Below are positions 6,973-16,229 of a DNA stretch of 39,712 nucleotides, one piece after another (the stretch's first letter is position 1; each line of letters starts with the position of its first letter). A model generated the notes under the pieces. It worked only from the letters and a program-made list of their open reading frames with translations. It ran no database searches and was not told the origin of the DNA. Location of the stretch: positions 1 to 39,712 of the forward strand of contig JABMOS010000112.1 in the NCBI GenBank assembly GCA_013203185.1, read 5' to 3'. The position numbers were made by a program, and so were the translations under genes. The stretch is from Fidelibacterota bacterium (lineage in GTDB: Bacteria > Fidelibacterota > UBA8477 > JABMPR01).

Positions 6973-7121
6973 TTAGCAATAGCTCCTTTTCGCGAGTATT
7001 AAGATAATGACCTCAGAAGCAAATCCAATCCTGCAATTTCACTTACAGTATTTTGATGATTTCTAAATATGCAGGAGTTGGCGTTTTTGTGAAAACACGC
7101 TTCCAGAATGGAAGTGGTATA

Positions 7122-8360
7122 TCAGACTATTTTGAAGCTTTGACGTTCTTGTGGTGCGACACACCTTGTTTTTGAATTCCATTCGGCTAATAGATCCTGG
7201 GCGGTCTTCAGCTTAGCATCAATAGCATCATCATTTTGATCAGGATCATGATGAATCAGATGTAATTCTTTTACTTGGGCATCATGAGCAAGTTTGGCAA
7301 CTTGGGACACTGCAGAATGACCCCATTTAACCTTTTTGAGGTACTCCTCATCGGTGTATGTGGCATCTGTAATGAGAATATCGGTTCCCCGTACAAATTC
7401 TGTTAATTTACTCCAATAATTTCCATTATAGTCCCGGGACCCTTCAGGAAATAACTCATTATCAGTGATGTAAGAAATGGACCTATTTTTATATTCCAGA
7501 CGGTAACCCAAACAGGTGCCTGGATGCGATAAGAGCATGGTCTTTACCAGGATATCATTTATCCTGAATGTTTCTTCTCTCAAATCCCGAAAATAGGTTC
7601 TGGCAGCGAATTCTTTAATCCTGATCGGGAAATATACACCATCCATCTGAGCCGAGATTAATTCACGCATGGTGACGCTGCCATGGGGTGCACCAAAAAC
7701 TTCAAACTCATTGCCTGGTATGTAGAGGGGAACAAAAAATGGGAGGGCATTGATATGATCCCAGTGGGGATGCGAAATGAAAATTTTGGCGTGGAGTGCC
7801 TCTCGTTGCTGGCCCATGAGATGATCAGATAATTGTTTGATACCAGATCCAGCATCAAGTATAAAAAGATTGTCCTTAGGGAACTGGATTGATGTGCACA
7901 TGGTGTTTCCACCGTAACGTAGAGAACCCTTACCTGGAACGGGCAATGTTCCCCTGACACCCCAATAGGTTACTTCAACTTTCTCTTCAACAATATCCTG
8001 CAGTTTAGCGACAAACTCATCAGTGATGAGAGGTTTCGTCAGATAGCCATCTGCACCAAACGAAAAAGCACGCTGTTGATCCTGTTCATAAGATTTTCCA
8101 GAAAAGATCACTATCTTTAGTTTTTCCAGATCCGTTTCCTTACGCAGAAGGCGAGTCAAATCCAGGCCGTCCATTTCAGGCATCATCAAATCAAGGATAG
8201 CAAGATCAGGCTTGTCTTCTATGATCTCACTCAAAGCCTTTTTGCTGGAGGTGCTGGTTTTAACCTTAGCTCCAAAATCTTCAAGCAAAGCCTTTACGAC
8301 TACAAGTACGTCGGGGTCGTCATCGACCACATGAATTTTTAGATTTTTAAGTTCGGACAT
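7122..8360 (-). CDS. Response regulator fused to metallo-beta-lactamase-fold hydrolase
   Basis: A 412-residue two-domain protein. Residues 5-125 are a receiver domain with the acidic pair D13/D14, phospho-acceptor D57, S87 and K109. Residues 128-412 are an MBL-fold hydrolase that opens with T-Y-W-G-V-R-G-T and carries the zinc motif H197-P-H199-W-D201-H202, with later histidines in L-S-H-P-G and I-H-H-D. This hydrolase subtype resembles phosphodiesterase/beta-CASP-less MBL enzymes, but the substrate is unknown. The fusion suggests phosphorylation controls hydrolysis, possibly of a nucleotide or second messenger. No histidine kinase is encoded in this window, so the kinase must be elsewhere. 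Confidence 0.88.
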   Translation of the reverse strand: MSELKNLKIHVVDDDPDVLVVVKALLEDFGAKVKTSTSSKKALSEIIEDKPDLAILDLMMPEMDGLDLTRLLRKETDLEKLKIVIFSGKSYEQDQQRAFSFGADGYLTKPLITDEFVAKLQDIVEEKVEVTYWGVRGTLPVPGKGSLRYGGNTMCTSIQFPKDNLFILDAGSGIKQLSDHLMGQQREALHAKIFISHPHWDHINALPFFVPLYIPGNEFEVFGAPHGSVTMRELISAQMDGVYFPIRIKEFAARTYFRDLREETFRINDILVKTMLLSHPGTCLGYRLEYKNRSISYITDNELFPEGSRDYNGNYWSKLTEFVRGTDILITDATYTDEEYLKKVKWGHSAVSQVAKLAHDAQVKELHLIHHDPDQNDDAIDAKLKTAQDLLAEWNSKTRCVAPQERQSFKIV

Positions 8361-8434
8361 TGGTTCAACTTAATTTTATTGCCAATTAAGAACCAGCAAT
8401 TTATGCACGCGAACAGATTGAATGTGAGTGCATA

Positions 8435-9313
8435 TTAATATTCCTCGATCTCAGGTCGCTCCATTTGCTCCAGCCCCCCATCTCTAACCAGACTGCCGTA
8501 GGTCACCAGCTCAATTCCACGATCCTTGACCAATTGTCTTAATGCAGGATTTGAAACAGCTTTTAACTCATCCTGGCGGTGACGGCTCATCTCCTTGAGT
8601 CCAAACGTATTCAAGTCCTGCATGGCCTGCATTTCAGGCTCATCCAGACCTACATGGACTACTTGCATATGTAAGCCCTCTCCCATCCGAGCAGCATGTG
8701 CCAGAAGGCTGTCAGCTTTGCTTCCTATTGCCGTGGCGTAAGTGATGTTTGAGTAAATCTCACCGAAATATCCTGACATGGCCAGACCGTACTCTGCAGC
8801 CAGGCTTTCCACTATTTGCCTAAGCTCAAGGGTCTGTACTGCAGCACCCATATGGTAGTCAACATAGTCGATCTTAAGGCCTGTATTTATTGCGCGCTCA
8901 ATCTGGGCTCTTAATTCTCTAGTAATCTCACCCACGTCTGGATCATTCTCGAAAAGTTTGGTACGTGATGGAAAAAAGGTCCCCACGCTATCCACCAAGC
9001 TAGGCACTGCTTCTGGTCCCAAAATGGGTCCCCAGCGATATCCCGCCCATTCTGCGTTGAGTGTCAGGTGAATACCCACACTCACCTGGGGATGCTGCTT
9101 TAAAATTTCAACAGCTTCTTCATACCAGGGACACGCAAACATCACCGAGGTGGAAAATGGCATACCCGTCTCCGCGACCTGCTCAATAGCCATATTAACT
9201 GAATGACACATCCCCATATCATCAAGACGGATGAGGTACCGAATATTCTCTTGTCTAACTGAGCAGGTAATAAGGGTGAGAACACCCAAAATCAGTACAA
9301 TATTTTTAATCAT
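8435..9313 (-). CDS. ChbG/YdjC-type polysaccharide deacetylase lipoprotein
   Basis: A 292-residue protein with a signal peptide ending in the lipobox L-I-T-C (C17), so probably membrane-anchored in the periplasm or on the outer membrane. The family signature R-L-D-D-M-G (29-34), with H82 in G-I-H-L-T and H154 in D-Y-H-M-G, gives the metal ligands expected for ChbG/YdjC carbohydrate deacetylases, which remove N-acetyl groups from chito-oligosaccharides. An extracytoplasmic location is unusual compared with cytosolic ChbG. It is transcribed away from the glucanase locus. Substrate is inferred only from the family. Confidence 0.82.
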   Translation of the reverse strand: MIKNIVLILGVLTLITCSVRQENIRYLIRLDDMGMCHSVNMAIEQVAETGMPFSTSVMFACPWYEEAVEILKQHPQVSVGIHLTLNAEWAGYRWGPILGPEAVPSLVDSVGTFFPSRTKLFENDPDVGEITRELRAQIERAINTGLKIDYVDYHMGAAVQTLELRQIVESLAAEYGLAMSGYFGEIYSNITYATAIGSKADSLLAHAARMGEGLHMQVVHVGLDEPEMQAMQDLNTFGLKEMSRHRQDELKAVSNPALRQLVKDRGIELVTYGSLVRDGGLEQMERPEIEEY

Positions 9314-9517
9314 ATATTCCCCTTTTTAATGATCACAAGATAATCTTATTCTGTAATCAGTTGCAAAATTTTAGTGCTGTAAATTCACATTATACATAGA
9401 GAGTCTGAACACAATGTGCTAAACTAAATTCGACTTTGGATGCTCCATTTAGGGACAGATTCTATTAAAATGATAATAATGGGTTAATTGTTTTGATAAG
9501 GTTGCTTCGAAAATCAT

Positions 9518-9544
9518 GTGAATCAGCTTTTCATTCTGATTCAC
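9518..9544. repeat. Inverted repeat, possible operator
   Basis: GTGAATCAG and CTGATTCAC, 9-bp arms with a 9-base spacer, about 200 bases before the GH3 gene. No T run follows, so an intrinsic terminator is unlikely. Confidence 0.4.
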
Positions 9545-9702
9545 CCTGCCAGTTGTAAATGCTTATGACAAAGGGCTGTATTATATCTTCAGTTCATCTT
9601 TCCATCGGAGTACTATACTGGCTTGCGATTTGCAAATTAAACCGGACAAATCCATGCCGTTTCATAAGGCCATGAGACAAATCAAAAATAAGAGATAACG
9701 TC

Positions 9703-9716
9703 CCGCTCATGAGCGG
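9703..9716. promoter_or_regulatory. 14-base palindrome before the GH3 gene
   Basis: CCGCTCATGAGCGG is a perfect palindrome 22 bases before the ATG at 9738. It could be a LacI-type operator or a hairpin in the 5' leader near the ribosome site (GGGGAAAAG). Confidence 0.4.
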
Positions 9717-9737
9717 AAAAAACACCCTGGGGAAAAG

Positions 9738-12215
9738 ATGAGAAACCTGACCATCGCATTACTGACAATCCTGATGAATTTTGCCATGCTCATGGCTATT
9801 GAACTTGATCCAGGCATAGAAAAGCAGATCAATGACATTCTTGCACAAATGACACTGGAAGAAAAGGCAAATATGCTCGGGGGAGATACGACCGGTTTTG
9901 ATAGCAAGCCCCTGGCTCATCTCGGGATTCCCGCCTTACGCATGACAGATGGTCCCAATGGCGTACGCTGGGGTAAAGCGACCTCATTTCCAGTAGGTGT
10001 TTGTATGGCAGCCACCTGGGATACTTCCCTGGTTCATGAATTGGGACAGGCATTGGGCCGGGAAACCAAAGCCCAGGGTAGGAATGTTCTGCTTGGACCG
10101 TGTGTAAATATCCATCGCGATCCCCATGCTGGTAGAAATTTTGAAAGTTATGGTGAAGACCCTTATCTGGCAGCCAGGATGGCAGTGAACTGGGTTAAAG
10201 GTCTCCAAAGCGAGCAAATCATCGCTACAACCAAACATTTTGCAGTGAACAACCAGGAGTTTGAGCGCAATAGTATGGATTCCAGGGTAGATGAGCGTGT
10301 GCTTCGTGAGATTTACTTCCCTGCTTTCAAAGCAGCTGTCCAGGAGGGAGGAACGTGGGCTGTTATGTCTTCCTACAATCGGGTGAACGGTCAATACGCC
10401 AGCTCCAACACCTGGCTACTAAATGATGTGCTGAAGGATGAATGGGGTTTTAAAGGGTTTGTCATGTCAGATTGGGGCGCGGTTCACAGTATCGTGCCAA
10501 CCATGTACGCCGGATTAGATATAGAAATGCCCAATGGTAAATACCTGAACACCAAAAATGTGGTTCAAGCTATTAATGAAGGTCGGATGAAGGAATCCAG
10601 GGTTGATGAGAAAATTAGGCGCATGCTTCGTAGTATGCTGGCTATGAATCTTTTTGAAAATGAAATTCCTCAAGGGGGCGCTGTTCACACTCCTGAGCAT
10701 CTCGATATCGCCCGTAGAGTCGCCGAAGCAGGTATCGTGCTCCTAAAAAACCAGGATCAGATTCTACCCCTCAATACCAATAAGATAAAATCAATCGCAG
10801 TTCTGGGTCCCAACGCTGGTGTATTGAGGACAGGCGGAGGGGGCAGCTCCAAAATTGACCCCATTGAAGCTCAGAGTCCATTTGAAGCGCTGATAGAAGC
10901 AGCACCTGATCTTGAAATTAGCTACTCCCCTGGCATGTTTATTCCAAGTGATCTCAAACCCATCCCTGCTGATTTCTTATCAACTGGAGATGGGAAGCCT
11001 GGATTGGACGCGAAATATTTTGGTAATCCTGATTTTGTAGGACCGGCGATCAAACACGAGAGCGATGCTCAGATTGATTTTGACTGGGGTCGAAAAGGAC
11101 CAGAATCAGTTGGTATTGATAATTTTTCAATAGAATGGAGTGGGAAATTAACAGCTCCAGCTGACGGGAAATATTACCTCGGTACCCACAGTGATGATGG
11201 GAGTCGTGTTTACATCAATAACCAGTTGGTGGTTGATAATTGGGGTGACCATGCCATGACGACACAAATCGGGATGGTAGAATTATCCGCCCAGACCCCT
11301 GTCGATATCAGAGTCACCTTCTATGAGCATGGCGGTGATGCAGGAGTGAGGCTGCTATGGCAGAAGGTTAAGAATTCTCCAATGGAACAGGCTATTGAAT
11401 TGGCCCAAACAGCAGACGCTGCGCTACTCTTCCTGGGTTTTTCTGATCAATATGAGTCAGAAGGGTTTGACAGAAGATCAAACGCTCTTCCTCAGGAGCA
11501 GCTAGAGATGCTTGAGAAAGTATGTGCTGTAAACAATGAGGTTGTGGTAGTCATTAACAGTGGTGCAGGCATTCTTATGGATGAGTGGGAGCCAAAAGTG
11601 GATGCCATTATTGAATCATGGTATCCTGGTGAGCAGGGTGGAGTGGCCATTGCTAATATTTTAATGGGTACGGTGAATCCTTCAGGAAAACTCATCACAT
11701 CCTTTTTCAAAGAGGAAACCGACACGCCAACGTTTAAAAATTATCCCGGCGCTGATGATGAGCTTAACTATGAAGAAGGATTGTTTGTGGGCTATAGGCA
11801 TTATGACAAAATGAATATCGAGACCCTCTATCCTTTTGGTCATGGATTGAGCTATACGACCTTTGAATATTCAGACCTGAAACTCTCTTCCAGGAGGATT
11901 CGAGCCGGTGAATCAATTCAGGTTTCTGTAAACATTAAGAATTCTGGTGAAGTACCTGGAGCTGAAGTGGTCCAGCTCTATCTGAGTGATACCAAATCGA
12001 GTGTCATCAGGCCTCAAAAAGAGCTCAAAGGATTCTCAAAAATACAGCTCCAGCCCGGTGAAGAGAAAAGGGTCACCATGACCCTTAAGGCCCAGGACCT
12101 CATGTTCTGGGATAGGGCAACAGGTGACTGGAAGGCTGAAGCAGGAAAGTTTACTGTAATGGTGGGTGCATCCTCCAGAGATATTCGCCTCAACAGAGCA
12201 TTCAGATTGAGGTAA
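9738..12215 (+). CDS. Glycoside hydrolase family 3 beta-glucosidase with PA14 domain
   Basis: An 825-residue exported GH3 enzyme. A signal peptide (1-20) is followed by the GH3 TIM-barrel domain with D71-G72, K166-H167 and the nucleophile D245 in V-M-S-D-W. The second alpha/beta domain is interrupted by a PA14 domain (about 417-545), as in the PA14-containing GH3 beta-glucosidases. E575 in E-S-E-G-F-D-R is the candidate acid/base. A fibronectin-III-like domain closes the protein (about 715-825). It would release glucose from beta-linked oligosaccharides, here probably laminari-oligosaccharides given the GH128 and GH16 genes directly downstream. The ATG has GGGGAAAAG just upstream. It is the first gene of the locus. 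Confidence 0.93.
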   Translation: MRNLTIALLTILMNFAMLMAIELDPGIEKQINDILAQMTLEEKANMLGGDTTGFDSKPLAHLGIPALRMTDGPNGVRWGKATSFPVGVCMAATWDTSLVHELGQALGRETKAQGRNVLLGPCVNIHRDPHAGRNFESYGEDPYLAARMAVNWVKGLQSEQIIATTKHFAVNNQEFERNSMDSRVDERVLREIYFPAFKAAVQEGGTWAVMSSYNRVNGQYASSNTWLLNDVLKDEWGFKGFVMSDWGAVHSIVPTMYAGLDIEMPNGKYLNTKNVVQAINEGRMKESRVDEKIRRMLRSMLAMNLFENEIPQGGAVHTPEHLDIARRVAEAGIVLLKNQDQILPLNTNKIKSIAVLGPNAGVLRTGGGGSSKIDPIEAQSPFEALIEAAPDLEISYSPGMFIPSDLKPIPADFLSTGDGKPGLDAKYFGNPDFVGPAIKHESDAQIDFDWGRKGPESVGIDNFSIEWSGKLTAPADGKYYLGTHSDDGSRVYINNQLVVDNWGDHAMTTQIGMVELSAQTPVDIRVTFYEHGGDAGVRLLWQKVKNSPMEQAIELAQTADAALLFLGFSDQYESEGFDRRSNALPQEQLEMLEKVCAVNNEVVVVINSGAGILMDEWEPKVDAIIESWYPGEQGGVAIANILMGTVNPSGKLITSFFKEETDTPTFKNYPGADDELNYEEGLFVGYRHYDKMNIETLYPFGHGLSYTTFEYSDLKLSSRRIRAGESIQVSVNIKNSGEVPGAEVVQLYLSDTKSSVIRPQKELKGFSKIQLQPGEEKRVTMTLKAQDLMFWDRATGDWKAEAGKFTVMVGASSRDIRLNRAFRLR

Positions 12216-12302
12216 ATAGTTATTCCAGGAGAACAAAAATCAGCTACACTAGTTTGGAGTGCATAATCAATTTCCAATTAGAGAAATGAAGGTGCCTAAA
12301 TA

Positions 12303-13208
12303 TTGAAACATCCCTTTAAATATATCATTCTCATAGTGAGCTTGTTGATCCTATTCATGTCTTGTGAAGATGAGGTAGTGAGCCCTGCCCCCCCCGATGC
12401 CCCATCCGACACAATTGCCAAAAGTTTTAAGCGTGGATTGTCTTTTAACCTCAAGGACGCTCAGGATTTGGATACTCTGAAAGGTGGTGTTTCCTGGTGG
12501 TATAACTGGCATTTCAGCACCCAAGCCCCGGAAGGGTATTATGAGGATTACCAAATGGAATTCATCCCCATGCTCTGGGGCGGCAATACCTCTCAATCGA
12601 ATCTCACAGCGGAAAGAGCCTTTATTCTGGATCATCCCGAAATTGAATATTTGCTGGTCATGAATGAACCCAATCTGGTGGATCAGGCGAATCGGACACC
12701 GGTTCAGGCAGTATCGGACTGGCTCATCTACGAGCAATTTCTTTTTGACCTGGCCAACGATGATGGTCGCGAATTGAAATTGGTGGGTCCTGCTATGAAC
12801 TGGGGAACCCTCAATAATTATTGGGATCCAGTGGTCTGGCTGGATGCGTTCTATTCTGCCTACCTAACCTCCGAAGGTCGTGAACCACGGATTGATTACC
12901 TGGCCTTCCACTGGTACGATTATGGTCTGTCCCAGCAATTGGATCGTCTGCAGAAATACAACAAGCAAATCTGGATTACTGAAATGGCCAACTGGAATGC
13001 AAATATTGATTCTTACTCTGAGCAAATCGTCCAAATGACTGAAATGGTAGCCATTTGTGAAAGCCGTGATGATGTCTTTCGCTATGCCTGGTTTATTGGA
13101 CGAGGGGGGTATCCTGACAATCATTACACCTATCTATTTAATCTTGAACCGGGTGATTTAAACAATCTGGGATATACCTATATTAATTTGCCTTACGCTA
13201 GTGAGTGA
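12303..13208 (+). CDS. GH128-like beta-1,3-glucanase lipoprotein
   Basis: A 301-residue lipoprotein (lipobox F-M-S-C, C21) with a TTG start; GAAGGTG lies nine bases upstream. The mature part resembles the glycosyl-hydrolase catalytic core of GH128 endo-beta-1,3-glucanases: V-M-N-E-P-N with candidate acid/base E122, A-F-H-W-Y (201-205), and W-I-T-E-M with candidate nucleophile E227. Members cut beta-1,3-glucan chains internally. The gene is 88 bases after the GH3 gene and 19 bases before the GH16 start, so the three are probably one transcription unit. Anchoring to a membrane would keep products near the cell. Confidence 0.82.
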   Translation: MKHPFKYIILIVSLLILFMSCEDEVVSPAPPDAPSDTIAKSFKRGLSFNLKDAQDLDTLKGGVSWWYNWHFSTQAPEGYYEDYQMEFIPMLWGGNTSQSNLTAERAFILDHPEIEYLLVMNEPNLVDQANRTPVQAVSDWLIYEQFLFDLANDDGRELKLVGPAMNWGTLNNYWDPVVWLDAFYSAYLTSEGREPRIDYLAFHWYDYGLSQQLDRLQKYNKQIWITEMANWNANIDSYSEQIVQMTEMVAICESRDDVFRYAWFIGRGGYPDNHYTYLFNLEPGDLNNLGYTYINLPYASE

Positions 13209-13227
13209 ACCCCTTGAAGGAGGATTC

Positions 13228-16164
13228 GTGACAAAACTACTTAACAGCATTATTGCTGCATTCTTTATCTTGTCAGTTGGACAAGCTCAAATCGGTGCGT
13301 TGATCTGGGAAGAAAATTTTAACGATCTGGGCAACTGGAATCAAGAATTGGGCAATGGTGCATGGGGTTGGGGTAACGGCGAACTTGAGTATTATCACCC
13401 GGACAACGTGACAATTTCAGAAGTCCCTGGGGAACCAGGCAATACGGCCCTGCACATCACAGCCAGAGCTGAATCACTTCCAGGATATACGGATCAGTGG
13501 GGAAACCAGCTCAGCTATACCTCAGGGAAGGTGACAACCAAAGCAAAGGTCTCTGTCCATTATGGCATGATTGAAACCCGAGTACGCGTTCCAGACCTTA
13601 ATTTAGGTGGATGGCCTGCCGTCTGGTTGTTGGGTACTGCAAATTACGCCTGGCCTTTTAACGGAGAGCTGGACATGATGGAAATGGGGGCTCGCCAGGA
13701 GTTCCGCGACATTCATGATACCCATAACGGTGGCAATGGTCTCAATAACTCCACTGTAAATCAATCTGTAGGAGCCAATGCCATCTACTATTCAGATGAA
13801 GCATTGACCCCTGAAAATCCTTCTGGAGCTGCCAGTATTTCCTGGGATCCAGATGACGATTACAATCGACTCTATTACAATTACGAAAACCCCCTGATCC
13901 AGCGATTTGTTACCTATCGTCTCTATTGGGATGATTTAAGTTTACGCTTTACTGTAACGGATAATGGGACCGAATCCGATCTCTATACAGATCCTTTCCC
14001 AATTGACAGTGTCTCCAGCGAGTTCCAGCAACCCTTTTATCTTATCGCAAACCTGGCCATTGGTGGTGCTTTCACTGATGCTTACAATCTGGGCGATCCA
14101 GGTTCAGGAGCCCCTGTGAGCATGCCTTTGCCTGCGGATATGTATGTGGATTATATCAAGGTCTATGAGTGGAATGGACAAGGAGAAGTCAATGTGGGTC
14201 CGCCCTATCCCGAGAGTGGTGTTTTCGGGGTCTACACAGATACTACCCCTGTAAACAATGAGCTTGAGGCAGGTATTTCTTCGGAAATCTATGTCTGGGA
14301 AGGGACGCTTGTCGATGGTACCATACCACCCTTTGAAGGCGAAAATGGTATTTCCTGGCAAACAACTGGGAGTGGTTGGTTTGGCGCCGGCATCTTACCA
14401 GTCCAACCCCTGAATTTGACCAATTTTAGCGATGGTTTCCTCAAATTTATGATCAAGATACCAGCCAATGTCACCTTCAAAATCGGTATTATCGATACCT
14501 GGAATAATCAGAATTATGTGACCTTCCCTGCAAACCAAACCACTTATGGACTGGTACGTGATGGCGAATGGGGACGCGCCTCCATTCCTGTTACTGATCT
14601 CCGTGGTGTGGCTATTGATATGAGAATGCTCAGCTATGCCTTTGTTATTCTGGAAGAGAGTGGTGCAGCCTGCGAGTTTGGACTGGATGATATCTATTAT
14701 GAAGGAGGTGGTGTATCTAACCCACCCATAGCAAATGCTGGTAACGATCAGGTGATTCTCGATGATGATAATGACGGAGAGGCAACAGTTTCTCTGAATG
14801 GATCACTGAGCTCGGATCGATTTGGCAGTATTGAACTATATCAGTGGATGCATAGTGATACGCTCCTGACTACTGGTGAAATAGCTGAAGTCACCCTCCA
14901 GCTAGGTGAGTTTCCCATCACATTGGTGGTTACTGATAATGATGGCAACACCGATTCTGATGATGTGCTGATTTCAGTGATCAACAACTATCTCCCCACC
15001 GCCCATGCAGGCGAGGATCAAACGGTCATAGATATGGATGGGAATGGAACAGAAGCAATCGTCCTGAATGGGTCTTCCAGCACGGACAGTGATGGCAGTA
15101 TTATTAGTTATAGCTGGTCTGAAGCAGGAACTGAATTAGACACTGGAGACCAGGTTACTCTGGATCTTGATATTGGTGTTCACCTCATCACATTAACTGT
15201 GACTGATAACGATGGCGGCCAGGGTACAGATGCCCTGACCATTCGTGTTAATCGCAATCTACCCACCTCAGCACCTGCTATCTATTATACTGGTACACCA
15301 ATCATCATTGATGACCAGGTAGATTATACCTGGGTCAATACACCTGAAATGGGAATCAACAATGTGACAGTAGGTGCCCGCACTGCAGACTTCCAGGCCC
15401 AGTGGAAGGGTATGTATGATGCGGACAACCTCTATCTCCTGGTGGAGGTCAACGATGAGGTTTTGATCAATGATTCTGGCGCTGGTTGGTATATGGACGA
15501 TGGTGTGGAGGTATTTATTGATGCCGATAATAGCAGCGGTGGCACTTATGACGGGATCAATGATTTTCAATTTGGCTTTCGCTGGGATGATGATGTCATC
15601 AAAATCGGAAACAACTCAGTGAACAACACTGCAGGTATTGAATTTGCTCAATATGCTACTCCCGTAGGCTACAATCTGGAAGCTAGCTTCCCCTGGAGTC
15701 TTCTGGGTGTATCACCGGAAAATATATCCATTATTGGATTCGATGTCGCAGTAGATGATGACGACAATGGCGGAGATCGTGAGTGTGCGGTTGCCTCTAT
15801 CTTTACTGCAGATGATGCCTGGCATAATCCCAGTGTATTTGGGAATGTACCCCTCGTGTATGTTGTTGGAATTGATGGGGATGATGATCATGCCCAACCT
15901 CGAGAATTTGCACTCCATCAGAACTTCCCCAACCCATTTAACCCAAGCACCTCTATTCGATATGAATTACCTCGCTCAAGCGACATTCAGATCCTTGTAT
16001 ACAATACACTTGGACAGGAGGTCACCAGCCTATATCAAGGGATGCAAACAGCAGGGAATCATGAACTCCTGTTTACCCCACAAGGACTGAGTTCAGGTAT
16101 TTACTTTGTAATTTTGCGGGTTGGCAAGGAACAACTGAAACAGAAGATACTTCTTATAAAATAG
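13228..16164 (+). CDS. Multidomain GH16 laminarinase with T9SS-type sorting domain
   Basis: A 978-residue secreted enzyme. I choose the GTG at 13228 because AAGGAGG (13216-13222) sits five bases upstream and a clean signal peptide follows; the frame extends to 13201 but overlaps the previous gene. Order of domains: GH16 (about 25-315) with the catalytic E147-L-D149-M-M-E152, the E-x-D-x-x-E spacing of laminarinases; a beta-sandwich, probably carbohydrate-binding, region (330-490); two PKD domains (about 497-674); a CBM9-like domain (678-880); and an 86-residue C-terminal sorting domain with N-F-P-N-P-F-N-P-S-T. It should be secreted to the cell surface and cleave beta-1,3-glucan. An intrinsic terminator follows. 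Confidence 0.92.
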   Translation: MTKLLNSIIAAFFILSVGQAQIGALIWEENFNDLGNWNQELGNGAWGWGNGELEYYHPDNVTISEVPGEPGNTALHITARAESLPGYTDQWGNQLSYTSGKVTTKAKVSVHYGMIETRVRVPDLNLGGWPAVWLLGTANYAWPFNGELDMMEMGARQEFRDIHDTHNGGNGLNNSTVNQSVGANAIYYSDEALTPENPSGAASISWDPDDDYNRLYYNYENPLIQRFVTYRLYWDDLSLRFTVTDNGTESDLYTDPFPIDSVSSEFQQPFYLIANLAIGGAFTDAYNLGDPGSGAPVSMPLPADMYVDYIKVYEWNGQGEVNVGPPYPESGVFGVYTDTTPVNNELEAGISSEIYVWEGTLVDGTIPPFEGENGISWQTTGSGWFGAGILPVQPLNLTNFSDGFLKFMIKIPANVTFKIGIIDTWNNQNYVTFPANQTTYGLVRDGEWGRASIPVTDLRGVAIDMRMLSYAFVILEESGAACEFGLDDIYYEGGGVSNPPIANAGNDQVILDDDNDGEATVSLNGSLSSDRFGSIELYQWMHSDTLLTTGEIAEVTLQLGEFPITLVVTDNDGNTDSDDVLISVINNYLPTAHAGEDQTVIDMDGNGTEAIVLNGSSSTDSDGSIISYSWSEAGTELDTGDQVTLDLDIGVHLITLTVTDNDGGQGTDALTIRVNRNLPTSAPAIYYTGTPIIIDDQVDYTWVNTPEMGINNVTVGARTADFQAQWKGMYDADNLYLLVEVNDEVLINDSGAGWYMDDGVEVFIDADNSSGGTYDGINDFQFGFRWDDDVIKIGNNSVNNTAGIEFAQYATPVGYNLEASFPWSLLGVSPENISIIGFDVAVDDDDNGGDRECAVASIFTADDAWHNPSVFGNVPLVYVVGIDGDDDHAQPREFALHQNFPNPFNPSTSIRYELPRSSDIQILVYNTLGQEVTSLYQGMQTAGNHELLFTPQGLSSGIYFVILRVGKEQLKQKILLIK

Positions 16165-16185
16165 ACACTGGCAAAAAATGATTAC

Positions 16186-16218
16186 AAAAAGCCCCTTCAT
16201 AGTAAGGGGCTTTTTTTT
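16186..16218 (+). terminator. Terminator after the GH16 gene
   Basis: GCCCCTT (16191-16197) pairs with AAGGGGC (16204-16210), with AAAAA before and eight T residues after. It can act on both strands and separates the GH16 gene from the convergent Spy-like gene ending at 16230. Confidence 0.85.
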
Positions 16219-16229
16219 GAAAGTGGGCG

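Larger units (their letters stand above)
9314..9737. other. Intergenic region upstream of the glucanase locus
   Basis: No gene is seen in these 424 bases. They hold a perfect 9-bp inverted repeat (GTGAATCAG 9518-9526, CTGATTCAC 9536-9544) and a perfect 14-base palindrome, CCGCTCATGAGCGG (9703-9716), just upstream of the GH3 gene. Both are candidates for operators or RNA hairpins. It separates divergent genes, so at least two promoters should lie here. Confidence 0.5.

Noticed and set aside
9984..10394. 136-codon minus-strand frame inside the GH3 gene
   Set aside because: Shadow of a well-conserved GH3 catalytic domain.
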